Below, in pieces: positions 35,110 through 44,124 of a DNA stretch of 56,724 bases (position 1 is the stretch's first letter; every line of letters starts with the position of its first letter). The notes beneath the pieces are model-generated. The model was not told the DNA's origin, ran no database searches, and saw nothing but the letters and a program-made list of their open reading frames with translations. The position numbers were made by a program, and so were the translations under genes. This DNA comes from an uncultured Telmatospirillum sp. (GTDB lineage Bacteria; Pseudomonadota; Alphaproteobacteria; Rhodospirillales; Magnetospirillaceae), in the NCBI GenBank assembly GCA_903858635.1, contig CAIOJO010000324.1, positions 1 to 56,724 on the forward strand. Direction: 5' to 3'.

Positions 35110-36303
35110 GTGAGCGACGGCATTCTGGTCATCAACGCCGGATCATCGAGCAGCAAGTTCTCGGTCTATGTCAGTGACAATGGCGACGAACCGCAATTGT
35201 CGTGCAAGGGTCAGATCGAGGGTATCGGCGTGGCGCCCTGCTTTGTCGCCCGTTCGCCCGACGGCGCGCTGTTGGGTGAGCATCGCTGGGCCGCCAGCGC
35301 CGATCGCAAGAGCCTGCTCGCCTACCTGCTCGGCTGGATCGAGCACCATCTCGGCGACGCCGAGCTGAAGGTGGCCGGCCATCGTGTCGTGCATGGCGGC
35401 CGGCTCTACGCCGCACCGGTCCTGGTGGACGACGCGGTGATGGAGGAGCTGGTCCGACTGATTCCCCTGGCGCCGTTGCATCAGCCGCACAACCTGGCGC
35501 CAATTCAGGCCCTCGCCCAACTGCATCCGGGCCTCCCGCAGGTGGCCTGCTTCGACACCGCCTTCCATCGCTCCAACGACATGCTGGCGACCACCTTCGC
35601 CCTGCCCCGCTGGCTGATCGACGAGGGTGTGCAGCGATACGGCTTCCATGGGCTGTCCTACGAATACATCGCCCAACGCCTGCGGCAGATCGCCCCCGAG
35701 GTTGCCAGCGGGCGCGTGGTGGTCTGCCACCTGGGCAGCGGTGCCAGCATGTGCGCCATCAAGGACGGCCGCAGCGTCGCCAGCACCATGGGTTTCACCG
35801 CTTTGGATGGACTGCCGATGGGCACCCGCACCGGCCAGCTCGATGCCGGGGTGATCCTTTATCTGCTTCAGGAAAAGCAGATGACCGCCAAGGAAATCGA
35901 GACCCTCCTGTATCACAAGTCGGGCTTGCTCGGCTTGTCGGGTGTCAGCAACGATATGCGGGTGCTGATGGACAGCAATGATCCCCATGCCCGCGAGGCG
36001 GTGGACTACTTCATCTACCGGATCGGGCGGGAATTGGGCTCGCTGTCCGCCGCCATGGGCGGCCTGGACGCGGTGGTGTTCACCGCCGGCATCGGCGAAC
36101 GATCCCCCGAGATCCGGGCGGGCGTCCTCGACCAGGCCGCCTGGCTCGGGCTCGACTGCGATGGGACGGCCAATCTGGCCGGCCAAACCCGTATCTCTTC
36201 GGCCACCGCCCGCTGCTCGGCCTGGGTCATTCCAACCGACGAGGAACTGATGATCGCGACCCATACCCGCGACCTGATGAAGTCGCGCCTGGTGGTCGCC
36301 TGA
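35110..36303 (+). CDS. ackA: Acetate/propionate kinase family protein
   Basis: Forms ATP and a short-chain acid from acyl-phosphate. The 397-residue protein has the ASKHA fold with the N-terminal phosphate loop VINAGSSSSKFSVY, VAGHRVVHGG, YGFHGLSYEYI, HLGSGASMCAIKDG and the C-terminal FTAGIGERSPEIR, which hold the substrate and nucleotide residues. The start is GTG at 35110 with GGGGGAG upstream. It forms an operon with the MaoC-Pta fusion, 13 nt upstream, and probably with the DUF3253 gene 2 nt downstream. Butyrate or propionate specificity is possible given the unusual partner. Confidence 0.95.
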   Translation: MSDGILVINAGSSSSKFSVYVSDNGDEPQLSCKGQIEGIGVAPCFVARSPDGALLGEHRWAASADRKSLLAYLLGWIEHHLGDAELKVAGHRVVHGGRLYAAPVLVDDAVMEELVRLIPLAPLHQPHNLAPIQALAQLHPGLPQVACFDTAFHRSNDMLATTFALPRWLIDEGVQRYGFHGLSYEYIAQRLRQIAPEVASGRVVVCHLGSGASMCAIKDGRSVASTMGFTALDGLPMGTRTGQLDAGVILYLLQEKQMTAKEIETLLYHKSGLLGLSGVSNDMRVLMDSNDPHAREAVDYFIYRIGRELGSLSAAMGGLDAVVFTAGIGERSPEIRAGVLDQAAWLGLDCDGTANLAGQTRISSATARCSAWVIPTDEELMIATHTRDLMKSRLVVA

Positions 36304-36305
36304 CC

Positions 36306-36608
36306 ATGAGCGAGACCGAGGATCCGATCCGCCTGTTCATGCTGGCCGCCCTGGCCGACGGCAAGTCGAAGGCCCCCCAGGAGTTGGCGCGGGCCTTCCA
36401 GGCGACCCGGGCCAAACCGAACGACCCGCCGGACGCCTGGCGGCGCTACCTGTTGCCGATTCGCCAGCAGGCCCTGTCCCTGGCCCGGGCCGGCCAGGTG
36501 GAATACCTGCGCAAAGGCAAGCCGGTCGATGTGGAAGACGTCAGAGGCGTGGTCCGCCTGCGCCTGGCGGCTAGTGATGCCGCAGCAACAGAATCGCCCC
36601 CAGAATGA
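36306..36608 (+). CDS. DUF3253 domain protein
   Basis: A 100-residue basic protein resembling the winged-helix-like DUF3253 family. ETEDPIRLFMLAALADGKSK and PPDAWRRYLLPIRQQALSLA are the recognisable segments, and the region with YLRKGKPVDVEDVRGVVRLR ends the fold. The gene begins 2 nt after the ackA stop, so it is probably cotranslated with it. Its last 38 nt overlap the small membrane protein gene on the opposite strand. Function unknown; a DNA- or RNA-binding role is inference from the fold. Confidence 0.75.
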   Translation: MSETEDPIRLFMLAALADGKSKAPQELARAFQATRAKPNDPPDAWRRYLLPIRQQALSLARAGQVEYLRKGKPVDVEDVRGVVRLRLAASDAAATESPPE

Positions 36609-36777
36609 GCACCGCCACCGCCTGAGTGGCGACCCGCAGGTTCATCAGCCGGTTCGACCAGCGATCATTGGTGGGGCCGCCGCGCGCGAAGACGAACACG
36701 CCGGTGATCAGCACGCCCACCACGGCGAACAGCGCGATTCCCAGAAGAACCGAGAGAAAAGTGACCATGGCGACCAT
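36571..36777 (-). CDS. Small twin-helix membrane protein (HIG1 domain-like)
   Basis: A 68-residue protein with two membrane helices (about 5-30 and 46-65) joined by a short basic loop with RWSNRLMNLRVATQAVAVL. This loop and second helix match the HIG1 hypoxia-induced domain of mitochondria and alphaproteobacteria, where relatives associate with cytochrome oxidase. The ATG at 36777 has no clear ribosome site; an ATG at 36768 is an alternative giving 65 residues. Tail-to-tail overlap of 38 nt with the DUF3253 gene. Confidence 0.8.
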   Translation of the reverse strand: MVAMVTFLSVLLGIALFAVVGVLITGVFVFARGGPTNDRWSNRLMNLRVATQAVAVLILGAILLLRHH

Positions 36778-36816
36778 ATAGGCGCCCGCACGGCGAAAGT
36801 GAAGGTCATCGATCTC

Positions 36817-36867
36817 AGTGGCACCGGCCGCTGCGCGGCGACCACCGGCGCGGAGGCCGGTGCCACT
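36817..36867. repeat. Dispersed GC-rich palindromic repeat, copy C (short)
   Basis: A 51-nt copy bounded by AGTGGCACCGG and CCGGTGCCACT in inverted orientation. It keeps the outer arms of the family and a short central palindrome (CGCTGCGCGGCG), and lacks the inner 45 nt of copies B and D. It lies between the HIG1-like gene and the 3' end of the radical SAM gene. Confidence 0.7.
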
Positions 36868-36890
36868 GACCTGGGAAGTGGCGGGAATAC

Positions 36891-38435
36891 CTACTCCGCG
36901 GCCAGCGGAGAATGCTCGGCGTTCTGGCGCGGCAGGATCAGGTCGAGTTCCCGCTCCAGGATGTCCATGGTGGCGCGGCCCACATATTCGCTGGCCGGGT
37001 CCATGCTTTCCACCGCTTCCAGATAGGCCCGCGCGATCATCCGTCCGAGCGGCTTCGGATTATACAGCAGCTTCTTGATAATGAACGGGTTCAGCGTCAG
37101 CGGATTGTATTTCTTCGGCAGGTAGCCCTGCTGCTGCAACAGCCGCTCGACCGGCGTCCCCGGCTGCACGCCGATGAAGAAGATGAACGGCAGCACGTTG
37201 TCGCGGCCGAACAGTGCGTAGCATTCCTTGATCTTGTCGATGGTCGCCCGCAGCGTGTCCATGGTCTCGCCCGGCGCGTTCAACGGCAGGTACAGCTTGA
37301 CCTTCTGGTTGGTATAGCCGTTGTCGCGGAACATCTTGAGCGCCGCCATCTGCTCGTCCAGGTTATAACCCAGAGTCAGCGCGTCGATGATCTCCTGCGA
37401 ACCGGTGAACGACAGATCCAGGCTGCCGAGGCCGGTCTGCAGCATCTTCCTGGCCACCTCGGGCTTGATGTGGTTGAGCCGGATATAACCCGACCACGAG
37501 ATCTGCAGCTGACGCTTGATCAGTTCGTCGAGGATCTGCTCGACATGTTCGGTGCTGCGCTTGGTCGAGCAGAACTGCGCGTCGGTGAACCAGATATTGG
37601 TGACGCCGTATTTCTTGTTGAGGATCTCGACCTCGTTGGCGATCTCCACCGGGTCGCGGTAGCGCTGGCTGGCCCCCTCGATCTTGTTGTAGAGGCAGAA
37701 ATGGCAGTGATAGGGGCAGCCGCGCTTGGTGTGGACGCCGATGGTGTCGCCCAGGTAGCGCGGGAAGTCCGGAAAGATCGTTTCGATATAGGGGAAATCG
37801 ACGGTGGTTTCCTGGCGCAAATCGAATTCGCCGTCACGGCGGTGATGGATGATCTGGCCGGCGCCGTCCTTGTAGAACAGCTCGCCGACCGGCTGGGTGA
37901 AGCCGTCGACCACCGACAACATGGTGTCCTGGCCTTCGCCCACCACCACCACGGAATCGGTCGGACATTGCTTGGCGACATACTGGCCGAAGATCGAGAC
38001 GGCGGTGCCGCCGACCACGATGCGCGCCTCGGGCAGCAACTTGCGGACCAGCTTCATGTAGCGGAAGTTGTTGATTCGGCTCAGCGAGTAATCGACGATG
38101 ATGCGCGTCGCCTGGAACGCCGCCTTGACCCGGCGGTGCAGCTTCGGCGAATGATCGAAATTGATCACCACGTCGAGCGCGTCGTCTTCCGGGTGCGGCC
38201 CGAACGACTGCATGTTGCGCCAGGAAAAGCCGACGATGTCGGGGCGCAGCGTGGCCAATCGCTCGGCCAGGACACGGCGGCGGTCTGACGGTTTCACCAG
38301 CGCCAGATCGAGGATGTGCTGGCCGATTTGCGGCCGCATCTTATGAATGTAATCCGCCACATAGACCACCCCACCGGGATAGATCTTCCAGCAGGGCAAG
38401 CGGACGTAAAGGATGCTTCGTACTTCCGTCGGCAT
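36891..38435 (-). CDS. Cobalamin-type (B12-binding-like) radical SAM protein
   Basis: A 514-residue protein. Residues about 1-190 resemble a Rossmann-type cobalamin-binding domain (VRLPCWKIYPGGVVYVADYI, PDIVGFSWRN, RIVVGGTAVS), though no DxHxxG cobalamin motif is seen. The radical SAM core follows, with the cluster motif CPYHCHFCLYN (Cys-x3-Cys-x2-Cys) near residue 245 and GLGSLDLSFTGSQEIIDALT later. Such enzymes carry out methylations or other radical reactions on varied substrates; this substrate is unknown. The ATG at 38435 (MPTEVRSILY) was preferred over a TTG at 38453. The gene is divergent from the liv operon, with a 9-bp dyad between them. Confidence 0.85.
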   Translation of the reverse strand: MPTEVRSILYVRLPCWKIYPGGVVYVADYIHKMRPQIGQHILDLALVKPSDRRRVLAERLATLRPDIVGFSWRNMQSFGPHPEDDALDVVINFDHSPKLHRRVKAAFQATRIIVDYSLSRINNFRYMKLVRKLLPEARIVVGGTAVSIFGQYVAKQCPTDSVVVVGEGQDTMLSVVDGFTQPVGELFYKDGAGQIIHHRRDGEFDLRQETTVDFPYIETIFPDFPRYLGDTIGVHTKRGCPYHCHFCLYNKIEGASQRYRDPVEIANEVEILNKKYGVTNIWFTDAQFCSTKRSTEHVEQILDELIKRQLQISWSGYIRLNHIKPEVARKMLQTGLGSLDLSFTGSQEIIDALTLGYNLDEQMAALKMFRDNGYTNQKVKLYLPLNAPGETMDTLRATIDKIKECYALFGRDNVLPFIFFIGVQPGTPVERLLQQQGYLPKKYNPLTLNPFIIKKLLYNPKPLGRMIARAYLEAVESMDPASEYVGRATMDILERELDLILPRQNAEHSPLAAE

Positions 38436-38471
38436 GAGTCCAACTTCGCTCAATCGGAGTGGCTCGGGCAG

Positions 38472-38502
38472 ATGCGAACCCCTTGTTAAGAAAGGTTCGC
38501 AT
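38472..38502. promoter_or_regulatory. Perfect 9-bp dyad in the radical SAM / liv divergent region
   Basis: ATGCGAACC (38472-38480) and GGTTCGCAT (38494-38502) separated by 13 nt, 37 nt upstream of the radical SAM start. It could be a repressor site or, if transcribed, a hairpin. The rest of the 389-nt region up to the livH start shows no gene, only a strong ribosome site (GAGGGGGG) before livH. Confidence 0.45.
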
Positions 38503-38824
38503 TGCCGCTGGAGGTACCCTATCCGGGCTTGGCCGCCGGTTCAAGCCATGGTTTTCCTTGGCTCGCCGTTCCCGGCCGCCGGTTCCGCCAGCCGGGAAGA
38601 AACGCCCGATTGACCGGCAGGCCCGCAGAAAGGTACTACTGTCAGCAAGCATATAACGCGCCAACAAAACCAAGAAGGAATGCCGCGGCAGCGGGACGAC
38701 GGGCGGCTCAGCCAAGGCTAAGCCACCAGCCGATCAGCCAGCCGAAAATCCAGAGCTCCGGCGATTGCGCCAAGTGCAATCGGACAAGGGAGCTTACCTG
38801 GAAAGGCGAAAGACGAGGGGGGTA

Positions 38825-39700
38825 ATGTTCGCTGAATTCCTGCAATACATGCTGTCGGGCATCACCGTCGGCTCCATCTATGCGCTGGCTGGCCTTGGCT
38901 TCGCCATCATCTACAACGCCAGCCATGTGATCAATTTCGCCCAGGGCGAATTCATCATGATCGGCGGCATGGCCAGTTCGGTGCTGGTGGCCGCCGGCCT
39001 ACCCCTATGGGCGGCGGTGATCCTGGCGGTGCTGCTGACCATGCTGGTCGGGCTGGCGCTGGAGATCTTCGCCATTGCGCCGGCCCGCGACGCCGATGTG
39101 GTGACCATCATCATCATCACCATCGGCGCGTCGATCTTTCTGCGCGGGGTGGCGCAACTGGTGTGGGGCAAGTCGCCCCGCTCGCTTCCGGCCTTCTCCG
39201 GCGAGGAACCGATCAACCTGTTCGGAGCGGCTTTGGCCAGGCAGAGCCTATGGGTGATCGGCGTTTCGCTGCTGCTGATCCTGCTCCTGGGCTGGTTCTT
39301 CAACCGCACCCTGTTCGGCAAGGCCATGCTGGCCACCTCGTACAACCGGCTGGCGGCGCAGCTGATGGGCATCGGCGTCAACAAGGTCCTGACGCTCAGC
39401 TTCGGCATGTCGGCGGTGCTGGGCGCGGTGGGCGGCATCATCGTCACGCCGATCACCTTCACCAGCTACGAGGCCGGCATCATGCTGGGGCTGAAGGGCT
39501 TCAGCGCGGCGGTTCTGGGGGGCCTCGGCAACGGTGCCGGCGCGGTGGCCGGCGGACTTCTGGTCGGCATCGCCGAGGCCTTGGGCGCCGGCTACATTTC
39601 CTCGGCCTACAAGGACGCCTTTGCCTTCGTCATCATCCTTTTCGTGCTGTTCTTCATGCCGAACGGGCTGTTCGGCAAGCGTTCGACCGAGCGGGTGTAG
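38825..39700 (+). CDS. livH: Branched-chain-type ABC transporter permease LivH
   Basis: First permease of a HAAT-type importer. The 291-residue protein has about eight membrane helices, starts MFAEFLQYMLSGITVGSIYA with ALAGLGFAIIYNASHVINFAQGEF partly quoted here, and contains the EAA-like coupling region NRLAAQLMGIGVN. The ATG at 38825 follows GAGGGGGG; the open frame begins 20 codons earlier without similarity. It is followed after 3 nt by livM. The gene set reads livH-livM-livG-(element)-livF-livK, all on one strand, leading into a phenylacetate-CoA ligase, so the ligand may be an aromatic acid rather than a branched-chain amino acid. Confidence 0.94.
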   Translation: MFAEFLQYMLSGITVGSIYALAGLGFAIIYNASHVINFAQGEFIMIGGMASSVLVAAGLPLWAAVILAVLLTMLVGLALEIFAIAPARDADVVTIIIITIGASIFLRGVAQLVWGKSPRSLPAFSGEEPINLFGAALARQSLWVIGVSLLLILLLGWFFNRTLFGKAMLATSYNRLAAQLMGIGVNKVLTLSFGMSAVLGAVGGIIVTPITFTSYEAGIMLGLKGFSAAVLGGLGNGAGAVAGGLLVGIAEALGAGYISSAYKDAFAFVIILFVLFFMPNGLFGKRSTERV

Positions 39701-39703
39701 GTC

Positions 39704-40644
39704 ATGCGATTGACGGGCCCGCATATCGGACTGCTGGCGACGGCGGCGATCATCGCTCTGCTGCCGCTCACCTTCCCCAATTCCTACTACTACGACGTGG
39801 CGGTATCGGCGCTGTTCAACGCGGTGCTGTGCGTCGGCCTCAACCTGCTGATCGGCTACGCCGGGCAGATCAGCCTTGGCCATGCCGGCTTCTTCGCCTT
39901 GGGGGCCTATGTCTCGGGCATCCTGACCACGCGGTGGAACCTGCCGCCGCTGCTCGCCCTGGTGGTCGGCGCGGTGCTGGTCGGCACCCTCGCCTTCGTC
40001 CTGGCCCGGCCGATCCTCAGGCTGAAAGGCCATTACCTGGCGATGGCCACCTTGGGCATCGGCATCATCATCTTCATCGTGCTGAACACCGAGGCCTGGC
40101 TGACCGGCGGGCCCGACGGACTGACCGTCAACTATCTCTCGGTGGCCGGCTGGACCTTGAAGGGCGACCGTAATTGGTATTGGCTGGCCGGCATCCTGCT
40201 GCTGACGACGGTGTGGCTGTCGCTCAATCTGATCGACTCGGCGGTCGGCCGGGCGCTGCGTGCCGTGCACGGCTCCGAAGTGGGCGCCGCGGTGGTGGGC
40301 GTCGATACCGGGCGCTACAAGGTGCTGGTGTTCGTCATCTCGGCGGTGTTCGCCAGTGTCGTCGGCAGCCTGTTCGCCCACCGCAACGGGCTGATCACGC
40401 CGGGGATCGGCAGCTTCTTCCATTCGGTGGAACTGGTCGCCATGGTGGTCCTGGGCGGCATGGCATCGACCTTCGGGGCGGTGGTCGGCGCCGTCATCCT
40501 GTCGGTGCTGCCGCATCTGCTGACGTCGTTCGAGGACTACGAGGCGATCATTCTCGGGATGATCATGATGAGCACCATGATCTTCATGCCGAAGGGCATC
40601 GTGCCGACCGTGCTCCGCCTTCTACGCCAGCGCGGAGGCGCATC

Positions 40645-40648
<4 letters not shown>
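39704..40648 (+). CDS. livM: Branched-chain-type ABC transporter permease LivM
   Basis: Second permease subunit, 314 residues, about nine membrane helices. Typical family segments are AVLCVGLNLLIGYAGQISLG near residue 40, HYLAMATLGIGIII and, in the coupling region, RALRAVHGSEVGAAVVGVD. Its stop overlaps the start of livG (ATGA), so the two are translationally coupled. Length and topology are normal. The C-terminal end (RLLRQRGGAS) is basic and cytoplasmic. Confidence 0.94.
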
Positions 40649-41409
<761 letters not shown>

Positions 41410-41427
41410 CCGATGATGCAACGGATT

Positions 41428-41576
41428 AACCGCCAAGACGCCAAGAGCGCCAAGGCATCTCGGGAAATCGGCGCAACGCGCGAGATCCCAGAGAACTACT
41501 TTTGCCTGCGGCGCAGAAAGAGACTCCCTGTCATTGGTCCGAAAGCCCCCTTGGCGTCCTTGGCGTCTTGGCGGTT
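41428..41576. repeat. MITE-like element with CGCCAAG-unit arms, between livG and livF
   Basis: Inverted 28-nt arms at 41428-41455 and 41549-41576 match at 26 of 28 positions. Each arm is built of steps such as CGCCAAG (AACCGCCAAGACGCCAAGAG at the left edge). The inner 93 nt have no convincing open reading frame. The right arm ends 18 nt before the livF start codon, replacing the usual short intergenic spacer, and livF has no clear ribosome site. Same design as the element at 7135-7274 but with a different unit. Confidence 0.8.
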
Positions 41577-41594
41577 CAACTCACCGAGTCCCGC

Positions 41595-42296
41595 ATGCTC
41601 GAAATAAGCGCACTAACCAGCCATTACGGCCGCATTCAGGCCCTGAAGGGCATCGAGGTAACGGTCGCCGAAGGGGAGCTGGTGGCGCTGGTCGGCGCCA
41701 ACGGGGCCGGCAAGACCACCCTCTTGCGCTGCATCTCCGGTGTGCAGCCGGTCAGCGGCGGCAGGATCCGTTTCGACGGCAAGGACATCACCCGGATGGC
41801 GCCCGAACTGCGGGTCGGGCTGGGCATCGCCCAGGTGCCGGAGGGCCGCCAGGTGTTCGGGCCGTTGTCGGTCGAAGACAACCTGCGCCTGGGCGCCTAT
41901 CGCCGGCACAGCAAGGATGTCGATGCCGACCTGCAGCGCATGTTCAAGATGTTCCCGGTGCTCGACACCATGCGCCACCATCCGGCCGGCACCATGTCGG
42001 GTGGCCAGCAGCAGATGCTGGCCATGGCCCGGGCCCTGATGTCGCGGCCCCGCCTGCTGCTGCTCGACGAGCCGTCGATGGGTCTGGCCCCGCTTCTGGT
42101 GGCGGAAATCTTCCGCATCGTCGAGGCCCTGAAAAAAGAGGGCACCACCATCTTCCTGGTGGAGCAGAATGCCTACGCCGCGTTAGGGATCGCCGACCGC
42201 GGCTATGTCCTGGAAACCGGCCAGGTGGTGCTGGCCGATTCGGGCCAAAGGCTGCTCTCCGACGAAAAGGTCAAGGAAGCCTATCTCGGTCTGTAG
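41595..42296 (+). CDS. livF: Branched-chain-type ABC transporter ATPase LivF
   Basis: Second ATP-binding subunit, 233 residues. Walker A is GANGAGKTT, the Q-loop IAQVPEGRQVFG, the signature TMSGGQQQMLAMARAL, Walker B LLLLDEPSMGLAP, and the switch His position is occupied by Gln in LVEQNAYAAL, as is usual for LivF. The ATG at 41595 (MLEISALTSHYG) is the family start. Its upstream sequence CGAGTCCCGC is a poor ribosome site, probably because the repeat element displaced the original leader. A longer frame starts at 41502 within the element but encodes nothing LivF-like. Confidence 0.93.
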   Translation: MLEISALTSHYGRIQALKGIEVTVAEGELVALVGANGAGKTTLLRCISGVQPVSGGRIRFDGKDITRMAPELRVGLGIAQVPEGRQVFGPLSVEDNLRLGAYRRHSKDVDADLQRMFKMFPVLDTMRHHPAGTMSGGQQQMLAMARALMSRPRLLLLDEPSMGLAPLLVAEIFRIVEALKKEGTTIFLVEQNAYAALGIADRGYVLETGQVVLADSGQRLLSDEKVKEAYLGL

Positions 42297-42313
42297 CGAT
42301 ACAGTTTCCGAAA

Positions 42314-42338
42314 TCGTGTCACAAAAAATGTTACACGA
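42314..42338. promoter_or_regulatory. Imperfect 10-bp dyad between livF and livK
   Basis: TCGTGTCACA and TGTTACACGA around AAAAA, matching at 9 of 10 paired positions. It lies 13 nt after a stop codon and about 100 nt before livK. With the GC hairpin directly downstream it may regulate or attenuate expression of the binding-protein gene. Confidence 0.4.
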
Positions 42339-42340
42339 CA

Positions 42341-42359
42341 CCCCTATGCTTCATGGGGG
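42341..42359 (+). terminator. Weak terminator or attenuator before livK
   Basis: CCCCTATG (42341-42348) pairs with CATGGGGG (42352-42359) around a short loop and is followed by TTTCGG. The U-run is short, so readthrough is likely. Such a hairpin could set different levels for the permease/ATPase genes and the binding-protein gene. Confidence 0.45.
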
Positions 42360-42434
42360 TTTCGGCCTAAAATAGAAACAGATCGGCGAACCAACGGCCG
42401 GCACCCTTGAAAACTTGTAACGGGAGGTACGGAT

Positions 42435-43586
42435 ATGAGGACGATGCGCACGGCGGGGCTGGCCCTGGCGATGGCGTTTGCCGCAACGGTGGCGGGCCAG
42501 GCCCAAGCCGCGGATGACATCAAGATCGGTTCTTTCGTCTCGTCGACCGGCGTCATGGGTTACATGGGCGACCAGGAGAAGAAAGTCCTCGAAACCTATG
42601 TCGAGCGGATCAACAAGCAGGGTGGCGTACTCGGCCGTCCGCTGAAGCTGATCGTCTATGACGACGGCACCGAAGCCGAAAAGGCCGCCAGCTTCACCAA
42701 GCGCCTGATCGAGAACGACGAGGTCGACGTCATCATCGGCGGCACCGGCACGCCGCAGACCATGGCCGCCGTGCCGCAGGTCGAGCGGGCCCAGGTTCCG
42801 TTCATTTCCCTGGCCGGCGGCATCGTCATCACCGACCCCGTCAAGCCCTGGGTGTTCAAGACCCCGCAGAGCGACAAGATGGCTGCCGAAAAGGTGTTCG
42901 GCGACATGAAGAAGAAGGGCATCACCAAGATCGCCCTGTTGTCCGAGAATATCGGCTTCGGCAAGTCGGGCCGCGAGCAATCGCTGCTCGCCGCGCCGAA
43001 ATACGGCATCGAGATCATCGCCGACGAGACCTATGGGCCCAAGGACCCCGACGTCACCGCGCAGCTCACCAAGATCCGCGGCACCGCCGGCGTCCAGGCG
43101 CTGTTCGTGTTCGGCGCCGGAACCGGCCCGGCGGTGGTCAGCAAGAACATCCGCCAGCTCGGCCTCACCGAGCCGGTCTACCAGTCGCATGGCGTCGCCT
43201 CGAAGGACTTCCTGCGCCTGGTCGGCACCGCCGCCGACGGCTTCCGCCTGCCGGTCGACGGCCTGGTGGTGGCCGACCAGCTATCGAGCTCGGATCCGCA
43301 GAAGCCGGTGGTGGTTGATCTGAAAAACACCTTCGAAGGCCAGTACAAGACCGACGTCTCGACCTTTGCCGGCCATGCCTATGACGCCCTGATGATGACC
43401 GTCGACGCCATCAAGCGGGCCGGCGGCACCGACAAGGCCAAGGTGCGCGAGCAGTTGGAGAAGACCAAGGGCTTCATCGGCACCGACGGCGTCTACAACA
43501 TGAGCCCGACCGACCATATGGGCCTCGGCCTCGACGCCTTCCACATGGTCGTGATCAAGAACGGCGACTGGGTCCTCAGCGACTGA
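42435..43586 (+). CDS. livK: Periplasmic substrate-binding protein of the liv-type transporter
   Basis: A 383-residue HAAT-family binding protein. The signal peptide is GLALAMAFAATVAGQAQA with cleavage before ADD. The two-lobed Leu/Ile/Val-binding fold is shown by IKIGSFVSSTGVMGYMGDQE, DDGTEAEKAASFTKRLIEND and GYGPKDPD-type turns (YGPKDPDVTAQLTKI). Binding proteins of this family next to aromatic-acid ligases often take benzoate, phenylacetate or similar acids. The ATG at 42435 has a strong GGGAGG site. It has its own leader with a dyad and a hairpin, so expression may differ from the permease genes. Confidence 0.92.
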   Translation: MRTMRTAGLALAMAFAATVAGQAQAADDIKIGSFVSSTGVMGYMGDQEKKVLETYVERINKQGGVLGRPLKLIVYDDGTEAEKAASFTKRLIENDEVDVIIGGTGTPQTMAAVPQVERAQVPFISLAGGIVITDPVKPWVFKTPQSDKMAAEKVFGDMKKKGITKIALLSENIGFGKSGREQSLLAAPKYGIEIIADETYGPKDPDVTAQLTKIRGTAGVQALFVFGAGTGPAVVSKNIRQLGLTEPVYQSHGVASKDFLRLVGTAADGFRLPVDGLVVADQLSSSDPQKPVVVDLKNTFEGQYKTDVSTFAGHAYDALMMTVDAIKRAGGTDKAKVREQLEKTKGFIGTDGVYNMSPTDHMGLGLDAFHMVVIKNGDWVLSD

Positions 43587-43658
43587 CCAAACAAACCGCT
43601 CCGGTGGCGCGCCGGCCTTGAGCCGGGCGTCGCCGCGGCGGGTCATCGAGGGAATCCG

Positions 43659-44111
43659 ATGCCCGAACACGCCATCCGCGCGCGCCAGCACCTTGCCGAA
43701 GCCGTTGGCCGTCGCATGTACGAACGCGATCACATCTCGCATGCGCTGGGCATCACCCTCGAGGCGATCCGGCCGGGTTATGCCCGCCTGACCATGCGGG
43801 TGCGCCAGGATATGCTGAACAGCCACCAGCTGCTGCATGGCGGGATGACCTTCACCCTGGCGGATACCGCCTTTGCCTATGCCTGCAATTCGCACGACCG
43901 GACCGCCGTCGCCACCGGCTGCAATATCGTCTTCCCGGCGACCGGCCACGAAGGCGACCAGCTTACCGCCGAGGCGGTGGAATGCCATCTGAGCGGCCGC
44001 AGCGGGGTCTGCGACGTCACCGTCACCAATCAAAAGGGCGAAGTGATCGCCCTGTTCCGCGGCCAGTCCCGGCAAATGCAGGGCACCGTCCTGGCCGGCG
44101 AAGACGACTAA
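43659..44111 (+). CDS. paaI: PaaI-family acyl-CoA thioesterase
   Basis: A 150-residue hot-dog-fold thioesterase. HQLLHGGMTFTLADTAFAYA holds the active-site Gly-Gly and Asp region, followed by NSHDRTAVATGCNIVF. PaaI hydrolyses hydroxylated phenylacetyl-CoA esters and rescues CoA when the pathway stalls. The ATG at 43659 follows GAGGGAA. It is 13 nt upstream of the phenylacetate-CoA ligase gene, so the two are cotranscribed. The match to PaaI is family-level; other aryl-CoA substrates are possible. Confidence 0.88.
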   Translation: MPEHAIRARQHLAEAVGRRMYERDHISHALGITLEAIRPGYARLTMRVRQDMLNSHQLLHGGMTFTLADTAFAYACNSHDRTAVATGCNIVFPATGHEGDQLTAEAVECHLSGRSGVCDVTVTNQKGEVIALFRGQSRQMQGTVLAGEDD

Positions 44112-44124
44112 CAGAGGAAACGCC

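Noticed and set aside
33357-35156. A 599-residue minus-strand frame opposite the MaoC-Pta gene
   Set aside because: It runs across the mlaA end and the operon leader, and overlaps a gene with clear domains and ribosome site.
41410-41594. N-terminal extension of LivF, or a small gene, within the livG-livF gap
   Set aside because: The open frame reads through the repeat arms (CAAGACGCC-type codons) and encodes nothing like LivF or any known small protein.
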